The notes under the pieces are model-generated. The model saw nothing but the letters and a program-made list of their open reading frames with translations, was not told where the DNA came from and ran no database searches. This document shows positions 1 through 8,502 of a stretch of DNA of 64,000 nucleotides, piece after piece. The DNA is taken from NCBI GenBank assembly GCA_032160705.1, contig JAVHVE010000074.1, forward strand, positions 1-64,000. The letters run 5' to 3'. The DNA comes from QHXM01 sp032160705. Its GTDB lineage: Bacteria; Acidobacteriota; Blastocatellia; Pyrinomonadales; Pyrinomonadaceae. The translations under genes and the position numbers were made by a program. Each line of letters begins with the position of its first letter. Within the stretch, counting starts at the first letter, position 1.

Positions 1-278
1 TCCGCGACTCCTTCATCGTGGGCAATTCGGGCGTCGGGGTGAAAACCTCAGTGAACGCGGGCACTATCCTTGAGCGGACGATGATTGATTCCAACGGGAC
101 GGGACTTCAGCCCGGTGCGGGCACGACGACCGATATTTCCAATGTTTCCATCATCGGCAATGGTACTGGAATTGCGACTACGGGCGGCACGGTTCAATCA
201 CACGGTAACAATCAGATCAACTTGAACACTACGCCTGGGGCGGTTCCGACCGGCGGTGCGGTCATCGGACAACAGTAG
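1..278 (+). CDS. C-terminal end of a beta-helix repeat protein (5' partial)
   Basis: An open frame runs in from the left edge (codons from base 3) and ends at TAG 276-278. The first visible residues, RDSFIVGNSGVGV, and later runs such as SNVSIIGNGTGI show the short G/N-rich rungs of right-handed parallel beta-helix (pectate-lyase-like) proteins. The GTG at base 18 is probably internal, because the rung pattern already starts before it. Such proteins are usually secreted or cell-surface. Its substrate cannot be told from this fragment. The frame ends just before a strong terminator, so it is the last gene of its transcript. Confidence 0.6.
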   Translation, partial: RDSFIVGNSGVGVKTSVNAGTILERTMIDSNGTGLQPGAGTTTDISNVSIIGNGTGIATTGGTVQSHGNNQINLNTTPGAVPTGGAVIGQQ

Positions 279-297
279 GCTGGGTTAAGACTCCACC

Positions 298-352
298 CTC
301 CAGTTTTGTCCGCCTCCTGATAATGGGGAGGCGGACAAAACTGGAGTCTTTT
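298..352 (+). terminator. Strong rho-independent terminator
   Basis: A perfect 20-bp inverted repeat (arms 298-317 and 327-346) with a loop of about nine bases is followed by TCTTTT. It begins 20 bases after the beta-helix gene stops and ends about 155 bases before the HYR gene starts, so it should separate the two transcripts. Confidence 0.85.
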
Positions 353-507
353 CTCTCATCGGGAGTTAGCCTGATAAGAGGTGAGAACTCCGTGGTGTCT
401 TTAAGGCTTGATCTTTTAATGAGTAGCCTTCGTGTCGGAGTCATCCAATAAAAACTCTGCACAGAGACTATGTTCCCCAGAGTTTATCTTCAGAAGGAGG
501 GCCTCCC

Positions 508-3500
508 ATGTCTACACCCAGGCCAACAATAAGCCGCGTTTTCGGCTTAAGACGCCTAGCTATTCTTTTCATGGTTTTAGCCGTAGCGGCTAATGCTTTC
601 TATACAGCCTCCGCGAATAAATCTTCGTCTCGGCACCTTCCAGAAGTCGCCAATCCTACCCCGATCAAGGCGATTAAGGGCACGCAAGGCCTTGCAACGA
701 AGATAATCGAGGAATCATTTCCCGCAAACACGACGTTGCCGGCATTCATGCCTCAAGCAGCGCTGACCCCATCCATAGAGACTTATGATAGTACCTGTAC
801 GACGCCGAAGGACACGTTTGTCCTTGGCGAGACGGTCTGCGCGAAAACGACGGGTGCTCCTTTCGGCTCTCCGGCTCAGCGCAGTGTGACGTGGTCTAAC
901 CCGTCCAACAATGTCGTGGACCGGAGTGATTTGGTGGTGAGCGCCAATGACACGTTTACGATCCCGACGCTCGGAACATCTATAGTTGATGGCCTGACCG
1001 TTGACAATCGCGGGACATGGACTGTGAAATTAGTTCCCACTGGCCGGTCTCTGGTGCGCGCAAGCGCTGTCTTCACCGTCACCGACCCGGCTAATCTAAC
1101 CGCCGATGTCTCGGTCTATAACATAGATGCGAATCCCGGAACCGAGCTGCTTGGAGGCTCGCAGGCCACGTTTAAACTGTATGTCGTCAACAACGGCCCG
1201 AATGCCGCGCAGGATGTCAGCATAACGCACGTTGTGCCAGCGAACGCGACCCTCGTGCCTAGTACGGCTGAAAATCCTAACCCAACACAAGATGCCGGCC
1301 CGGGTTTCTCCTGTACGACTGTAAACGGATTGACAACTTGTACGATTGCCAGCCTCCCTGCACGCTCCAAGTCCCTCTTCACATTCGTTTATGACATAGA
1401 TAACGGGGCGACAAAAGGCACGGTGCTCGCGGCTCAGACCGCAGCGACGAGTAGCACCGCCGATCTGAACATCAACAACAATTCATGGACGGCCAAAGCC
1501 ATTGTCACTGGCTCGTCCCCCACAACGACCTGCACCCTTGATTGTCCGGGGGACATCAGTATTAGTGTCAATGCGACTTCGGGCGGACAGCCGGGCGCAA
1601 TCGTGACATTCGCAGGCGGAGACCCCAACGGTGATTGCGGAGCAATAACCACGTCGCCGCAATCGGGCTCGTTCTTCCCCGTCGGCTCAACCCTCGTCAC
1701 TTCGACAAGCGGCGGCGCTAGCTGTAGTTTCACAGTCACAGTAGTTGACACTTCAGCTTTGACAATCGCTTGTCCGGCCCCACAAACTATCACCGCTCCC
1801 GACGGTGCTTGCGAAGCAGCATATAATGCGGTGGCACCATCGGCGACGGGCACAGGCACAGGCATCACGGTGGAGGGCGAGCGCCGGGATGGCCAAGAAC
1901 TGACTGCACCGTACGGTATTGGCACAACCAAAATCGTCTGGACAGCGACAGATGATGCCGGTAACGTAGCCAGTTGCGAGCAGATAATCAACGTCGTTGT
2001 TGGTGCTAATTCGCCAGCGCCGACAATCACGAAACCGCCTGACGTAGAGATAGCGACACCGTCGGGCGCTTTCACGGGGTCATGTGGTTTAGTCATCCCT
2101 GAAACCACCCTGGGAAGTGCCGAGGCGAATAACTGTACTGTCAACATCACCCGAACGGGCGTTCCTGGCGGGAACTTCTTCACTCTGGGAGCGCACACCA
2201 TCACCTATACGGCTACGGACAGTTTAGGCCGTACGGCGACAGCCACCCAGACTGTCACGGTAACTGACGGCACGCCGCCGCGCATCAAGGCTCCTGCGGA
2301 TGAAAGCTATAGCTGCACGAGCCAAGTGCCAGCGGCCAATGTGGCGCAGGCTACCAGAGGTGATGTTTACGATGTGACCGGTGTTCTTCTTCCGCCCGCA
2401 CCGCCGGATGACAACTGTAGCGCAGTGATCGTGACAGTGAGCGAGACTAGTAGTGGCGCTGGATCAGCCAGCGACCCGCGGCTCATCTTGCGAACTTTCA
2501 CGGCGACCGACGCAGTTGGTAACTCGGAGAGCGATGTACAAACCATCACGGTCATAGACAACACGCCACCGACGCTGCTAACAACTCCTGCCGATGTGGA
2601 ACTTCACACGGGCGCAGGCGCAACGTCGTGCGGTGTCACAATCAATAACCTTGATGCAACGCTCGGCACGGGCTCGGCCAGTGATAGCTGCTCGACAGCG
2701 ACTGTAGTGCGGAGCGGCGTTCCGGCCAACAACATCTTCCCCGTCGGAGAGACTACAATCTCCTACACGGCGGTTGATGCTGCTGGTAACAGTTCAGCCC
2801 CTGTTACTCAGAAGGTGACAGTGGTTGACGATACGCCTCCGACGATCAGTGCTCCGGCAGATACTACTGTAAATGCTGACACTGGCTCGTGCTCTGCAAC
2901 AGGAGCCAATTTAGGCACACCGACTACTGCGGATAATTGTGCAGTAGCTTCTGTTACTAACAATGCACCATCCACCCTCCCGCTTGGTGAAACGACTGTG
3001 ACGTGGACAGTGACTGATGGCGCTGGTCATACGGCGACCGCAGCACAGAAAGTCACGGTTGTGGATAATCAGAACCCGACCATCAGCGCACCAGCAAATA
3101 AGACAGTCAATGCTGACGCTGGTTCGTGCGGTGCTAGTGGCGTTTTGCTCGGCTCGCCGACGACAGCAGACAACTGTTCTGTCGCGTCCGTGACGAATGA
3201 TGCGCCAGCTTCATACCCGGTCGGGACTACGACGGTCACGTGGACGGTAACTGATGGTAGTGGTCGGACAGCGACTGCTCCACAGCTAGTCACAGTGGTT
3301 GACAACCAGAACCCGACGATCACTGCTCCGGCAGACAAGACGCTCTATACCGGTACAGGTGCTACATCGTGCGACGTGACGGTGGGCAACCTCAACGCGA
3401 CACTCGGCACGGCGACGGCCAACGACAACTGTCCTGGCGTCACTGTGGCACGTGGCGGTGGCAACGTCTTCCCGCTCGGGGAGACCCTCGTCACCTACAC

Positions 3501-4146
3501 GGCGACCGACGCACACGGCAACACTGCTTCAGCCACTCAGAAGGTAACAGTGGTTGACAATACTGCGCCGGTGGTGACGCCGCCAGCTAGCATCACCGTG
3601 CAACTGCCGGTGAATTCGTCGGCCACGAGCATGGCTGTGAGCTACCCGGCGGCAACCGCCACGGACAACTGCGCAGGGGCGATTAGCCTCGCTTACAGCA
3701 AGGCGTCAGGCTCTGCCTTCAACGTTGGCACAACCACTGTGACTGTGACCGCGACCGACGCGCATAACAATAGCGCTTCGGCCACGTTTACCGTGACGGT
3801 ACTGTACAACTTCACGGGCTTCTTCTCCCCGATTGGCAACTTACCGACATTGAATGCGGTGAATGCTGGCAGGGCGATCCCTGTGAAGTTCAGTCTGAGC
3901 GGAAATAAGGGGCTGAATATCTTTGCAGCCAACAATCCGTACACAGTGGCAATCAACTGCAACTCAACCGATCCGTCGGTTGATGTTACAGAGACTCTCA
4001 CTGCTGGCGGTAGTAGCCTCAGCTTTGGAGGCGACCAGTACAACTACACCTGGAAGACGGAGTCTTCATGGGCGAACACATGTCGTCAATTGGTGGTGAC
4101 ACTAAATGACGGCAGCGTCCATCGTGCGAACTTCAAATTCAAGTAG
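508..4146 (+). CDS. Secreted HYR-domain surface protein with DUF11 and PxKF domains
   Basis: This 1212-residue protein is probably exported and displayed on or released from the cell surface. Residues 1-37 form a signal sequence (basic FGLRR, hydrophobic stretch, ANA/ASA). A DUF11-like beta-sandwich lies at about 196-310 (VVNNGPNAAQDVSI). About nine HYR (immunoglobulin-like) modules follow from about 340 to 1095, most ending in a VTVVDN-type linker and carrying a DNC motif. The C-terminus, from about 1097 (GFFSPIGNLPTLN, then IPVKFSL), matches PxKF domains. No LPXTG or PEP-CTERM anchor is seen. The ATG at 508 has an excellent Shine-Dalgarno sequence, AAGGAGG, at 494-500. Modules 6 and 7 are exactly equal in length. 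An adhesion or matrix role is inferred from HYR proteins in general; the ligand is unknown. Confidence 0.85.
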   Translation: MSTPRPTISRVFGLRRLAILFMVLAVAANAFYTASANKSSSRHLPEVANPTPIKAIKGTQGLATKIIEESFPANTTLPAFMPQAALTPSIETYDSTCTTPKDTFVLGETVCAKTTGAPFGSPAQRSVTWSNPSNNVVDRSDLVVSANDTFTIPTLGTSIVDGLTVDNRGTWTVKLVPTGRSLVRASAVFTVTDPANLTADVSVYNIDANPGTELLGGSQATFKLYVVNNGPNAAQDVSITHVVPANATLVPSTAENPNPTQDAGPGFSCTTVNGLTTCTIASLPARSKSLFTFVYDIDNGATKGTVLAAQTAATSSTADLNINNNSWTAKAIVTGSSPTTTCTLDCPGDISISVNATSGGQPGAIVTFAGGDPNGDCGAITTSPQSGSFFPVGSTLVTSTSGGASCSFTVTVVDTSALTIACPAPQTITAPDGACEAAYNAVAPSATGTGTGITVEGERRDGQELTAPYGIGTTKIVWTATDDAGNVASCEQIINVVVGANSPAPTITKPPDVEIATPSGAFTGSCGLVIPETTLGSAEANNCTVNITRTGVPGGNFFTLGAHTITYTATDSLGRTATATQTVTVTDGTPPRIKAPADESYSCTSQVPAANVAQATRGDVYDVTGVLLPPAPPDDNCSAVIVTVSETSSGAGSASDPRLILRTFTATDAVGNSESDVQTITVIDNTPPTLLTTPADVELHTGAGATSCGVTINNLDATLGTGSASDSCSTATVVRSGVPANNIFPVGETTISYTAVDAAGNSSAPVTQKVTVVDDTPPTISAPADTTVNADTGSCSATGANLGTPTTADNCAVASVTNNAPSTLPLGETTVTWTVTDGAGHTATAAQKVTVVDNQNPTISAPANKTVNADAGSCGASGVLLGSPTTADNCSVASVTNDAPASYPVGTTTVTWTVTDGSGRTATAPQLVTVVDNQNPTITAPADKTLYTGTGATSCDVTVGNLNATLGTATANDNCPGVTVARGGGNVFPLGETLVTYTATDAHGNTASATQKVTVVDNTAPVVTPPASITVQLPVNSSATSMAVSYPAATATDNCAGAISLAYSKASGSAFNVGTTTVTVTATDAHNNSASATFTVTVLYNFTGFFSPIGNLPTLNAVNAGRAIPVKFSLSGNKGLNIFAANNPYTVAINCNSTDPSVDVTETLTAGGSSLSFGGDQYNYTWKTESSWANTCRQLVVTLNDGSVHRANFKFK
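2842..3315 (+). repeat. Two tandem 79-codon HYR repeat units
   Basis: Modules 6 (2842-3078) and 7 (3079-3315) are each exactly 237 bp. They share most residues (TISAPA, TVNAD, PTTADNC, ASVTN, TTTVTWTVTDG, VTVVDNQNP). The neighbouring modules are longer: module 5 has 90 codons (2572-2841) and module 8 has 85 (3316-3570). This suggests a relatively recent in-frame duplication. Confidence 0.8.
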
Positions 4147-4156
4147 GGTACTCGGA

Positions 4157-4194
4157 TCGGGGAGTGACGATTGCTTTAAGGTGTCACTCCCCGA
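4157..4194 (+). terminator. Hairpin terminator after the HYR gene
   Basis: A perfect 12-bp inverted repeat (4157-4168 and 4183-4194) with a 14-base loop lies ten bases after the HYR stop codon. No T-run follows, so it may stabilise the 3' end or work together with the stronger hairpin downstream. Confidence 0.6.
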
Positions 4195-4268
4195 CCCATG
4201 GCTGCTACGACTTGATAAATCGTGATCTCTGAACTGTCAGTCAAATAGCTCAGGCGATTACTTAACAG

Positions 4269-4328
4269 ATAGCGCCCCTGCTGGTTTCCTCTAGTTTTAT
4301 TAGAGATCAGCAGGGGCGCTATTTCGTT
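4269..4328. terminator. Hairpin terminator, possibly bidirectional
   Basis: A perfect 15-bp GC-rich inverted repeat (4269-4283 and 4308-4322) encloses a smaller CTCTA/TAGAG stem. It is followed by TTCGTTT. It lies between the HYR gene and the exporter operon and should insulate the two. Confidence 0.7.
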
Positions 4329-4570
4329 TAACAGGCAGAGCGATTATGCAGCTTATGACTGGCCCTTTGTCTGGCCTGTGCTTGACGCTACGGGTGCGCT
4401 TGACTAAACTGCCGTGTCATTAAGAAACCCACTCCATGCGCGCTTCGCCGATGAATTTGTGGGCTAAGGCGTCTAGAATTGCAAGACAGTTTGCTTCATC
4501 ATCCAATGCAAGATTAAGAGATTAGCCCACTGATAAACGTACTAGTTTGCTTAAATCTTCCGAGACTCCA

Positions 4571-5428
4571 ATGACCACGACCCTTAGCCCAGAGAAGTTA
4601 CACGCGCCGCAGGTGACGGATCAGCCGCTGGTCGTCGTGGAGGCGCATAAATCCTGGGTTCGGATTAATCTCAAAGATCTGTGGGCATATCGCGAATTGC
4701 TCTACTTTCTGATGTGGCGCGACGTGAAGGTGCGCTATAAACAGACGGCGCTGGGTGCGGCCTGGGCGATCCTGCAACCGCTCTTGCTGATGCTCATCTT
4801 CAACTTCTTTTTCGCACGTTTGGCGGGCATCAGTTCAGGTAATGTGCCGTATCCGCTTTTCGCCTACGCCGGACTGTTACCATGGACATTCTTCGCCAAC
4901 GCTGTCACCGGCAGCGGCAATAGCCTTGTCGGAAGCACGAATCTAATCACCAAAGTCTACTTTCCCCGCATGTTCATCCCGGCGGCGGCTGTCGGCGCAG
5001 GTCTGGTTGATCTGGCGATTGCATTTGTCTTGCTGATTGGGTTGATGGTTTATTATGGAGTCGGCCTTCACTTGAGCTTAGCGTTGCTACCGGTAGTTAT
5101 TATCCTGACGACGCTCCTGGCGCTCGGCGTCGGCATGTTGATGTCGGCTCTCAATGTGAGATACCGTGATGTTCGTTATGCGCTGCCCTTTATGATTCAA
5201 GTCTGGATGTTTGCTTCGCCAGTCATTTACCCTTTACCGGAGAAATGGCACACGCTGTTCTCGCTTAATCCCATGGTGGGAATTATCGAAGGTTTTCGCG
5301 CGGCACTCTTCGGCCAACCGCCCGACTGGTCGGCGCTCGGTTCGTCTGCCGCCATCACGCTCGCGATCCTGATATGCTCTGTCTTCGCTTTCAGTTGGAT
5401 GGAGAAGGGTTTCGCCGACGTTATTTAG
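4571..5428 (+). CDS. wzm: ABC-2 type polysaccharide export permease (Wzm-like)
   Basis: This is the inner-membrane channel subunit of an ABC transporter that exports completed, lipid-linked polysaccharide. The 285-residue protein has about six membrane segments. It carries the family pattern at the N-terminal amphipathic region (LLYFLMWRDVKVRYKQT, then LGAAWAILQPL) and the late LNVRYRDVRYALPF and ASPVIYPL motifs typical of TagG/KpsM/Wzm proteins. The ATG at 4571 is preferred over an in-frame TTG at 4547. The ATPase gene begins seven bases after the stop, so the two form a transporter pair and lead the locus. Identity as a glycan exporter rests on this pairing with a Wzt that has the C-terminal substrate domain. 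Confidence 0.88.
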   Translation: MTTTLSPEKLHAPQVTDQPLVVVEAHKSWVRINLKDLWAYRELLYFLMWRDVKVRYKQTALGAAWAILQPLLLMLIFNFFFARLAGISSGNVPYPLFAYAGLLPWTFFANAVTGSGNSLVGSTNLITKVYFPRMFIPAAAVGAGLVDLAIAFVLLIGLMVYYGVGLHLSLALLPVVIILTTLLALGVGMLMSALNVRYRDVRYALPFMIQVWMFASPVIYPLPEKWHTLFSLNPMVGIIEGFRAALFGQPPDWSALGSSAAITLAILICSVFAFSWMEKGFADVI

Positions 5429-5435
5429 CAAACAG

Positions 5436-6752
5436 ATGAAGCCGATTATCAAGATTGAGCACTTGGGCAAGCGCTATCGCATCGGCGCACAGCAGGCCGC
5501 CTACGGGAGCCTGCGCGACACGCTGGCGGGCGCGTTCCGTGCGCCGCTCCGCCTCTGGCAACGCAAAGTGCGAGTTTCTGCCAGTAGCTTCTGGGCCGTC
5601 AAGGACGTAAGTTTTGAAGTTCAGCCGGGCGAGATCGTCGGCATCATCGGGCGCAACGGCGCTGGCAAATCCACTCTCCTCAAGCTGCTGTCTCGCATCA
5701 CGGAGCCGACCAGCGGGCGCATCGAGTTGTACGGGCGCATCGCCAGCCTGCTCGAAGTCGGCACGGGTTTTCACCCGGAACTGAGCGGGCGCGAGAACAT
5801 TTATCTGAACGGCGCGATTCTGGGCATGGCGCGAGCCGAGATTAAACGCAAGTTCGATGAGATCGTGGCATTTGCTGAAGTAGAGAGGTTCATTGACACA
5901 CCCGTCAAGCACTTCTCCAGCGGCATGTACTTACGCCTCGCCTTTGCCGTCGCCGCACACCTCGAACCCGAAATATTACTCGTTGACGAAGTGCTGGCGG
6001 TCGGTGATAGTCGTTTCCAGCGGAAGTGCCTGGACAAGATGCAGGAGGTAGGACGACAGGGACGTACCGTCCTCTTCGTCTCGCACAATATGCCCGCGAT
6101 TACGCGCCTGTGCCCGCGCACTATCCTGCTTGATGGGGGACGCGTCATCGGCGATGGGCCGTCGAGTCAGATCGTGGGCGCGTACTTGAGTTCCGGTTTG
6201 GGGACGACCGCCGAGCGTGTCTGGGCGGACTTAAGCACCGCGCCGGGCAACGATATTGTGCGCTTGTGCGCCGTGCGCGTGCGGACGGAAGATGGCGAAG
6301 TATCTGATGCTCTCGATATACGCAGGCCGCTGGTAATAGAAATGGAATACGAAGTGCTGAAGGCAAGCCACGTCCTGACTCCGAATTTTCACTTTTATAA
6401 TGAAGAAGGCATCTATGCTTTCATCGCCAGCGAGACCGACCCGGCCTGGCGTGATCGGATTCGTCCAGAGGGGCGTTATCTGAGTACCGCCCGGATTCCA
6501 GGTAATCTTTTATCGGAAGGCACGCTCTTTGTGGGCGCAGCGATCAGCACAATGAGTTCTACCACGATACATTTTTATGAGCGCGACGCTGTGGCCTTTC
6601 AGGTGATTGACAGTCTGGATGGGGACTCGGCGCGTGGTGATTATGCCGGCCAGATGCCAGGTGTGGTTCGCCCGATGTTGCAGTGGAGCACCCGTGTTCT
6701 TTTAGAGAGCAATCAACCCGTGGCGGCTCAAGCCGGGGAAGGCGCGCGATGA
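5436..6752 (+). CDS. wzt: Polysaccharide ABC exporter ATPase with Wzt C-terminal domain
   Basis: This 438-residue cytoplasmic ATPase drives the Wzm-like permease. Walker A is GRNGAGKST (72-80), the signature is FSSGMYLRLAF (160-170), Walker B is ILLVDE (180-185) and the switch histidine is H217. After about residue 255 comes an extra beta-rich domain (to about 420, with NFHFYNEEGIYAF) typical of Wzt proteins. In E. coli O8/O9a this domain reads a modified end of the glycan chain. The same kind of selection here would fit the many methyltransferases downstream, but that is inference. Its TGA overlaps the next ATG (ATGA, 6749-6752), which links it translationally to the CDP-sugar genes. Confidence 0.9.
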   Translation: MKPIIKIEHLGKRYRIGAQQAAYGSLRDTLAGAFRAPLRLWQRKVRVSASSFWAVKDVSFEVQPGEIVGIIGRNGAGKSTLLKLLSRITEPTSGRIELYGRIASLLEVGTGFHPELSGRENIYLNGAILGMARAEIKRKFDEIVAFAEVERFIDTPVKHFSSGMYLRLAFAVAAHLEPEILLVDEVLAVGDSRFQRKCLDKMQEVGRQGRTVLFVSHNMPAITRLCPRTILLDGGRVIGDGPSSQIVGAYLSSGLGTTAERVWADLSTAPGNDIVRLCAVRVRTEDGEVSDALDIRRPLVIEMEYEVLKASHVLTPNFHFYNEEGIYAFIASETDPAWRDRIRPEGRYLSTARIPGNLLSEGTLFVGAAISTMSSTTIHFYERDAVAFQVIDSLDGDSARGDYAGQMPGVVRPMLQWSTRVLLESNQPVAAQAGEGAR

Positions 6753-7519
6753 AAGTAGTCATCCTTGCAGGCGGCTTAGGAACACGACTGTCCGAGGAGA
6801 CTGAGGTCAAGCCCAAACCAATGGTCGAGATCGGCGGTCGCCCAATTCTCTGGCATATCATGAAGCACTACGCGTACTACGGGCTCAAAGAGTTTTACAT
6901 TGCGCTCGGCTACCGTGGCGAAATTATCAAACGTTTCTTCATGGACTACTACAGCCTCGATGGAAGCATTAGTATTGACCTCGCCAGCGGCCAGGTAGAG
7001 AGGCAGGACCGGGAGTGTGAGGACTGGATTATCCATCTGAAGAACACCGGGCAACAGAGCAACACGGGCGGGCGGCTCAAACGGCTGGAACGATGGTTGA
7101 GTGACGGAACGTTTATGGTCACTTATGGTGATGGCGTCTGCGATATTAACCTCCATAACTTGCTTAAGTTTCATCGTGCACACGGACGTATTGCAACCGT
7201 CACAGCGGTGCGCCCACCCGCGCGTTTTGGGGGGCTGGTCTTTGATGGCGACATTGTCGTTGACTTCACGGAAAAGCCGCAGATCGGGGAGGGGTGGATT
7301 AACGGCGGCTTTCTGGTCTTCGAGCCTGAGATTTTCAATTACCTTGAAGGCGACGACAGCAGCCTTGAAGCCGACGCGTTGGAGCGGCTGGCAGCCGACC
7401 GTCAACTCGCAGCTTATCAGCATGAAGGCTTTTGGCAATGTATGGACACACTCCGCGATAAGCGATTGCTGGAAGGCTTGTGGCATGAGCGGCGTGCATC
7501 GTGGAAGGTATGGGAATAA
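6749..7519 (+). CDS. rfbF: Glucose-1-phosphate cytidylyltransferase
   Basis: Makes CDP-glucose from CTP and glucose-1-phosphate, the first step of CDP-6-deoxysugar pathways. The 257-residue protein begins with the nucleotidyltransferase signature VILAGGLGTRL, followed by EVKPKPMVEIGGRPIL, which is characteristic of RfbF. Further family features are VTYGDGVCDIN (metal site), RPPARFGGL, GWINGGFLVFEP and GFWQCMDTLRDK near the end. The start at 6749 is chosen because it overlaps the wzt stop as ATGA; frames reading further upstream would run deep into wzt. The next gene overlaps its end by about ten bases. Confidence 0.93.
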   Translation: MKVVILAGGLGTRLSEETEVKPKPMVEIGGRPILWHIMKHYAYYGLKEFYIALGYRGEIIKRFFMDYYSLDGSISIDLASGQVERQDRECEDWIIHLKNTGQQSNTGGRLKRLERWLSDGTFMVTYGDGVCDINLHNLLKFHRAHGRIATVTAVRPPARFGGLVFDGDIVVDFTEKPQIGEGWINGGFLVFEPEIFNYLEGDDSSLEADALERLAADRQLAAYQHEGFWQCMDTLRDKRLLEGLWHERRASWKVWE

Positions 7520-8502
7520 ACAACCAGGGATTCTGGCTTGACCGTCCGACGCTCGTGACTGGCGCTACCGGACTCGTCGGCGGTTGGCTTGTCCGCCGCT
7601 TACTCGATGCCGGGGCGGATGTCGTCTGTCTTGTGCGCGACTGGGTGCCGCAGAGCGAGCTTGTGCGCACACGCCTTCTCGAACAGGTCAAGGTTGTGCG
7701 CGGCGATGTCCGCGATCAAGCGCAGTTGGAGCGCTCGCTCGGCGAATATGAGATTGATACTGTCATCCATCTCGCGGCGCAGACCATCGTCGGGATCGCC
7801 AATCGCAATCCGGTTTCGACTTTTGAGACTAATATCGCAGGCACATGGGCAATCCTTGAAGCCTGCCGCCGGAGCCCAACGGTCAAGCAGATTGTGATCG
7901 CTTCTTCAGATAAAGCCTATGGAGACCATGAAGTATTGCCTTACAGCGAGGACGCGCCGTTGCAAGGGCGGCATCCATACGACGTGAGCAAGTCGTGCGC
8001 CGATCTGATTGCCCAATCGTATGCCCAGACTTATGGGCTGCCGGTCGGTGTCACGCGCTGCGGTAATTTTTATGGTGGAGGAGACCTGAATTGGAACCGA
8101 ATTGTGCCCGGTACGATTCGCTCGGTCTTACGTGGACAGCGCCCCGTGATTCGTTCGGATGGGCAATACGTGCGCGACTACTTTTACGTAGAGGACGGCG
8201 CGACGGTGAACATGGTGCTGGCCGAGCATCTGGCGCGCAATCCAGATTTACGCGGACAAGCATTTAACTTCTCGAATGAGATTCAGGTGACCGTGCTGGA
8301 ATTAGTCGAACAACTGCTGGCGCTGATGGGGTCAGACCTCAAGCCCGATGTGCGCAACGAAGCGACAAACGAAATCCGCCATCAATATCTGAGCGCAGCA
8401 AAGGCCCGGCAACTTTTGGGCTGGCAACCACTCTTTACTTTGGATGAAGGTCTGCGCCGGACGATTGATTGGTACAAAGCCTTCCTCGGAACCGATGCAT
8501 GA
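7510..8502 (+). CDS. rfbG: CDP-glucose 4,6-dehydratase
   Basis: Converts CDP-glucose to CDP-4-keto-6-deoxyglucose with bound NAD. It is an extended short-chain dehydrogenase of about 330 residues with the Rossmann motif VTGATGLVGGWL, the family-typical HLAAQTIVG, SSDKAYG, and the catalytic pair in YDVSK (YxxxK). RfbG hallmarks include CGNFYGGGDLNWNRIVPGT and GQYVRDYFYVED. A GTG at 7501 is an alternative start; the ATG at 7510 is preferred. It follows rfbF with overlap and ends in an ATGA overlap with the methyltransferase gene. No RfbH-type 3-dehydrase is present, so the 3,6-dideoxyhexose route is not complete here. Confidence 0.92.
   Translation: MGINNQGFWLDRPTLVTGATGLVGGWLVRRLLDAGADVVCLVRDWVPQSELVRTRLLEQVKVVRGDVRDQAQLERSLGEYEIDTVIHLAAQTIVGIANRNPVSTFETNIAGTWAILEACRRSPTVKQIVIASSDKAYGDHEVLPYSEDAPLQGRHPYDVSKSCADLIAQSYAQTYGLPVGVTRCGNFYGGGDLNWNRIVPGTIRSVLRGQRPVIRSDGQYVRDYFYVEDGATVNMVLAEHLARNPDLRGQAFNFSNEIQVTVLELVEQLLALMGSDLKPDVRNEATNEIRHQYLSAAKARQLLGWQPLFTLDEGLRRTIDWYKAFLGTDA

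Larger units (their letters stand above)
4147..4546. other. Gene-free 400-bp spacer before the polysaccharide locus
   Basis: No convincing gene is present. The spacer holds two strong hairpins (listed separately) in its first half. In its second half is a pair of 8-bp inverted arms at 4459-4466 and 4523-4530 (GTGGGCTA / TAGCCCAC). No clear sigma-70 promoter or JUMPstart-like element was recognised, although a promoter for the exporter operon should lie here. Confidence 0.6.

Noticed and set aside
1434..2204. Long antisense reading frame inside the HYR gene
   Set aside because: The plus strand encodes recognisable HYR modules throughout; the antisense product has no family features and reflects GC-rich third positions.
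2572..3570. Possible CRISPR-like or satellite repeats
   Set aside because: The periodicity is 237-270 bp, in frame and protein-coding, without spacers; it is tandem HYR modules.
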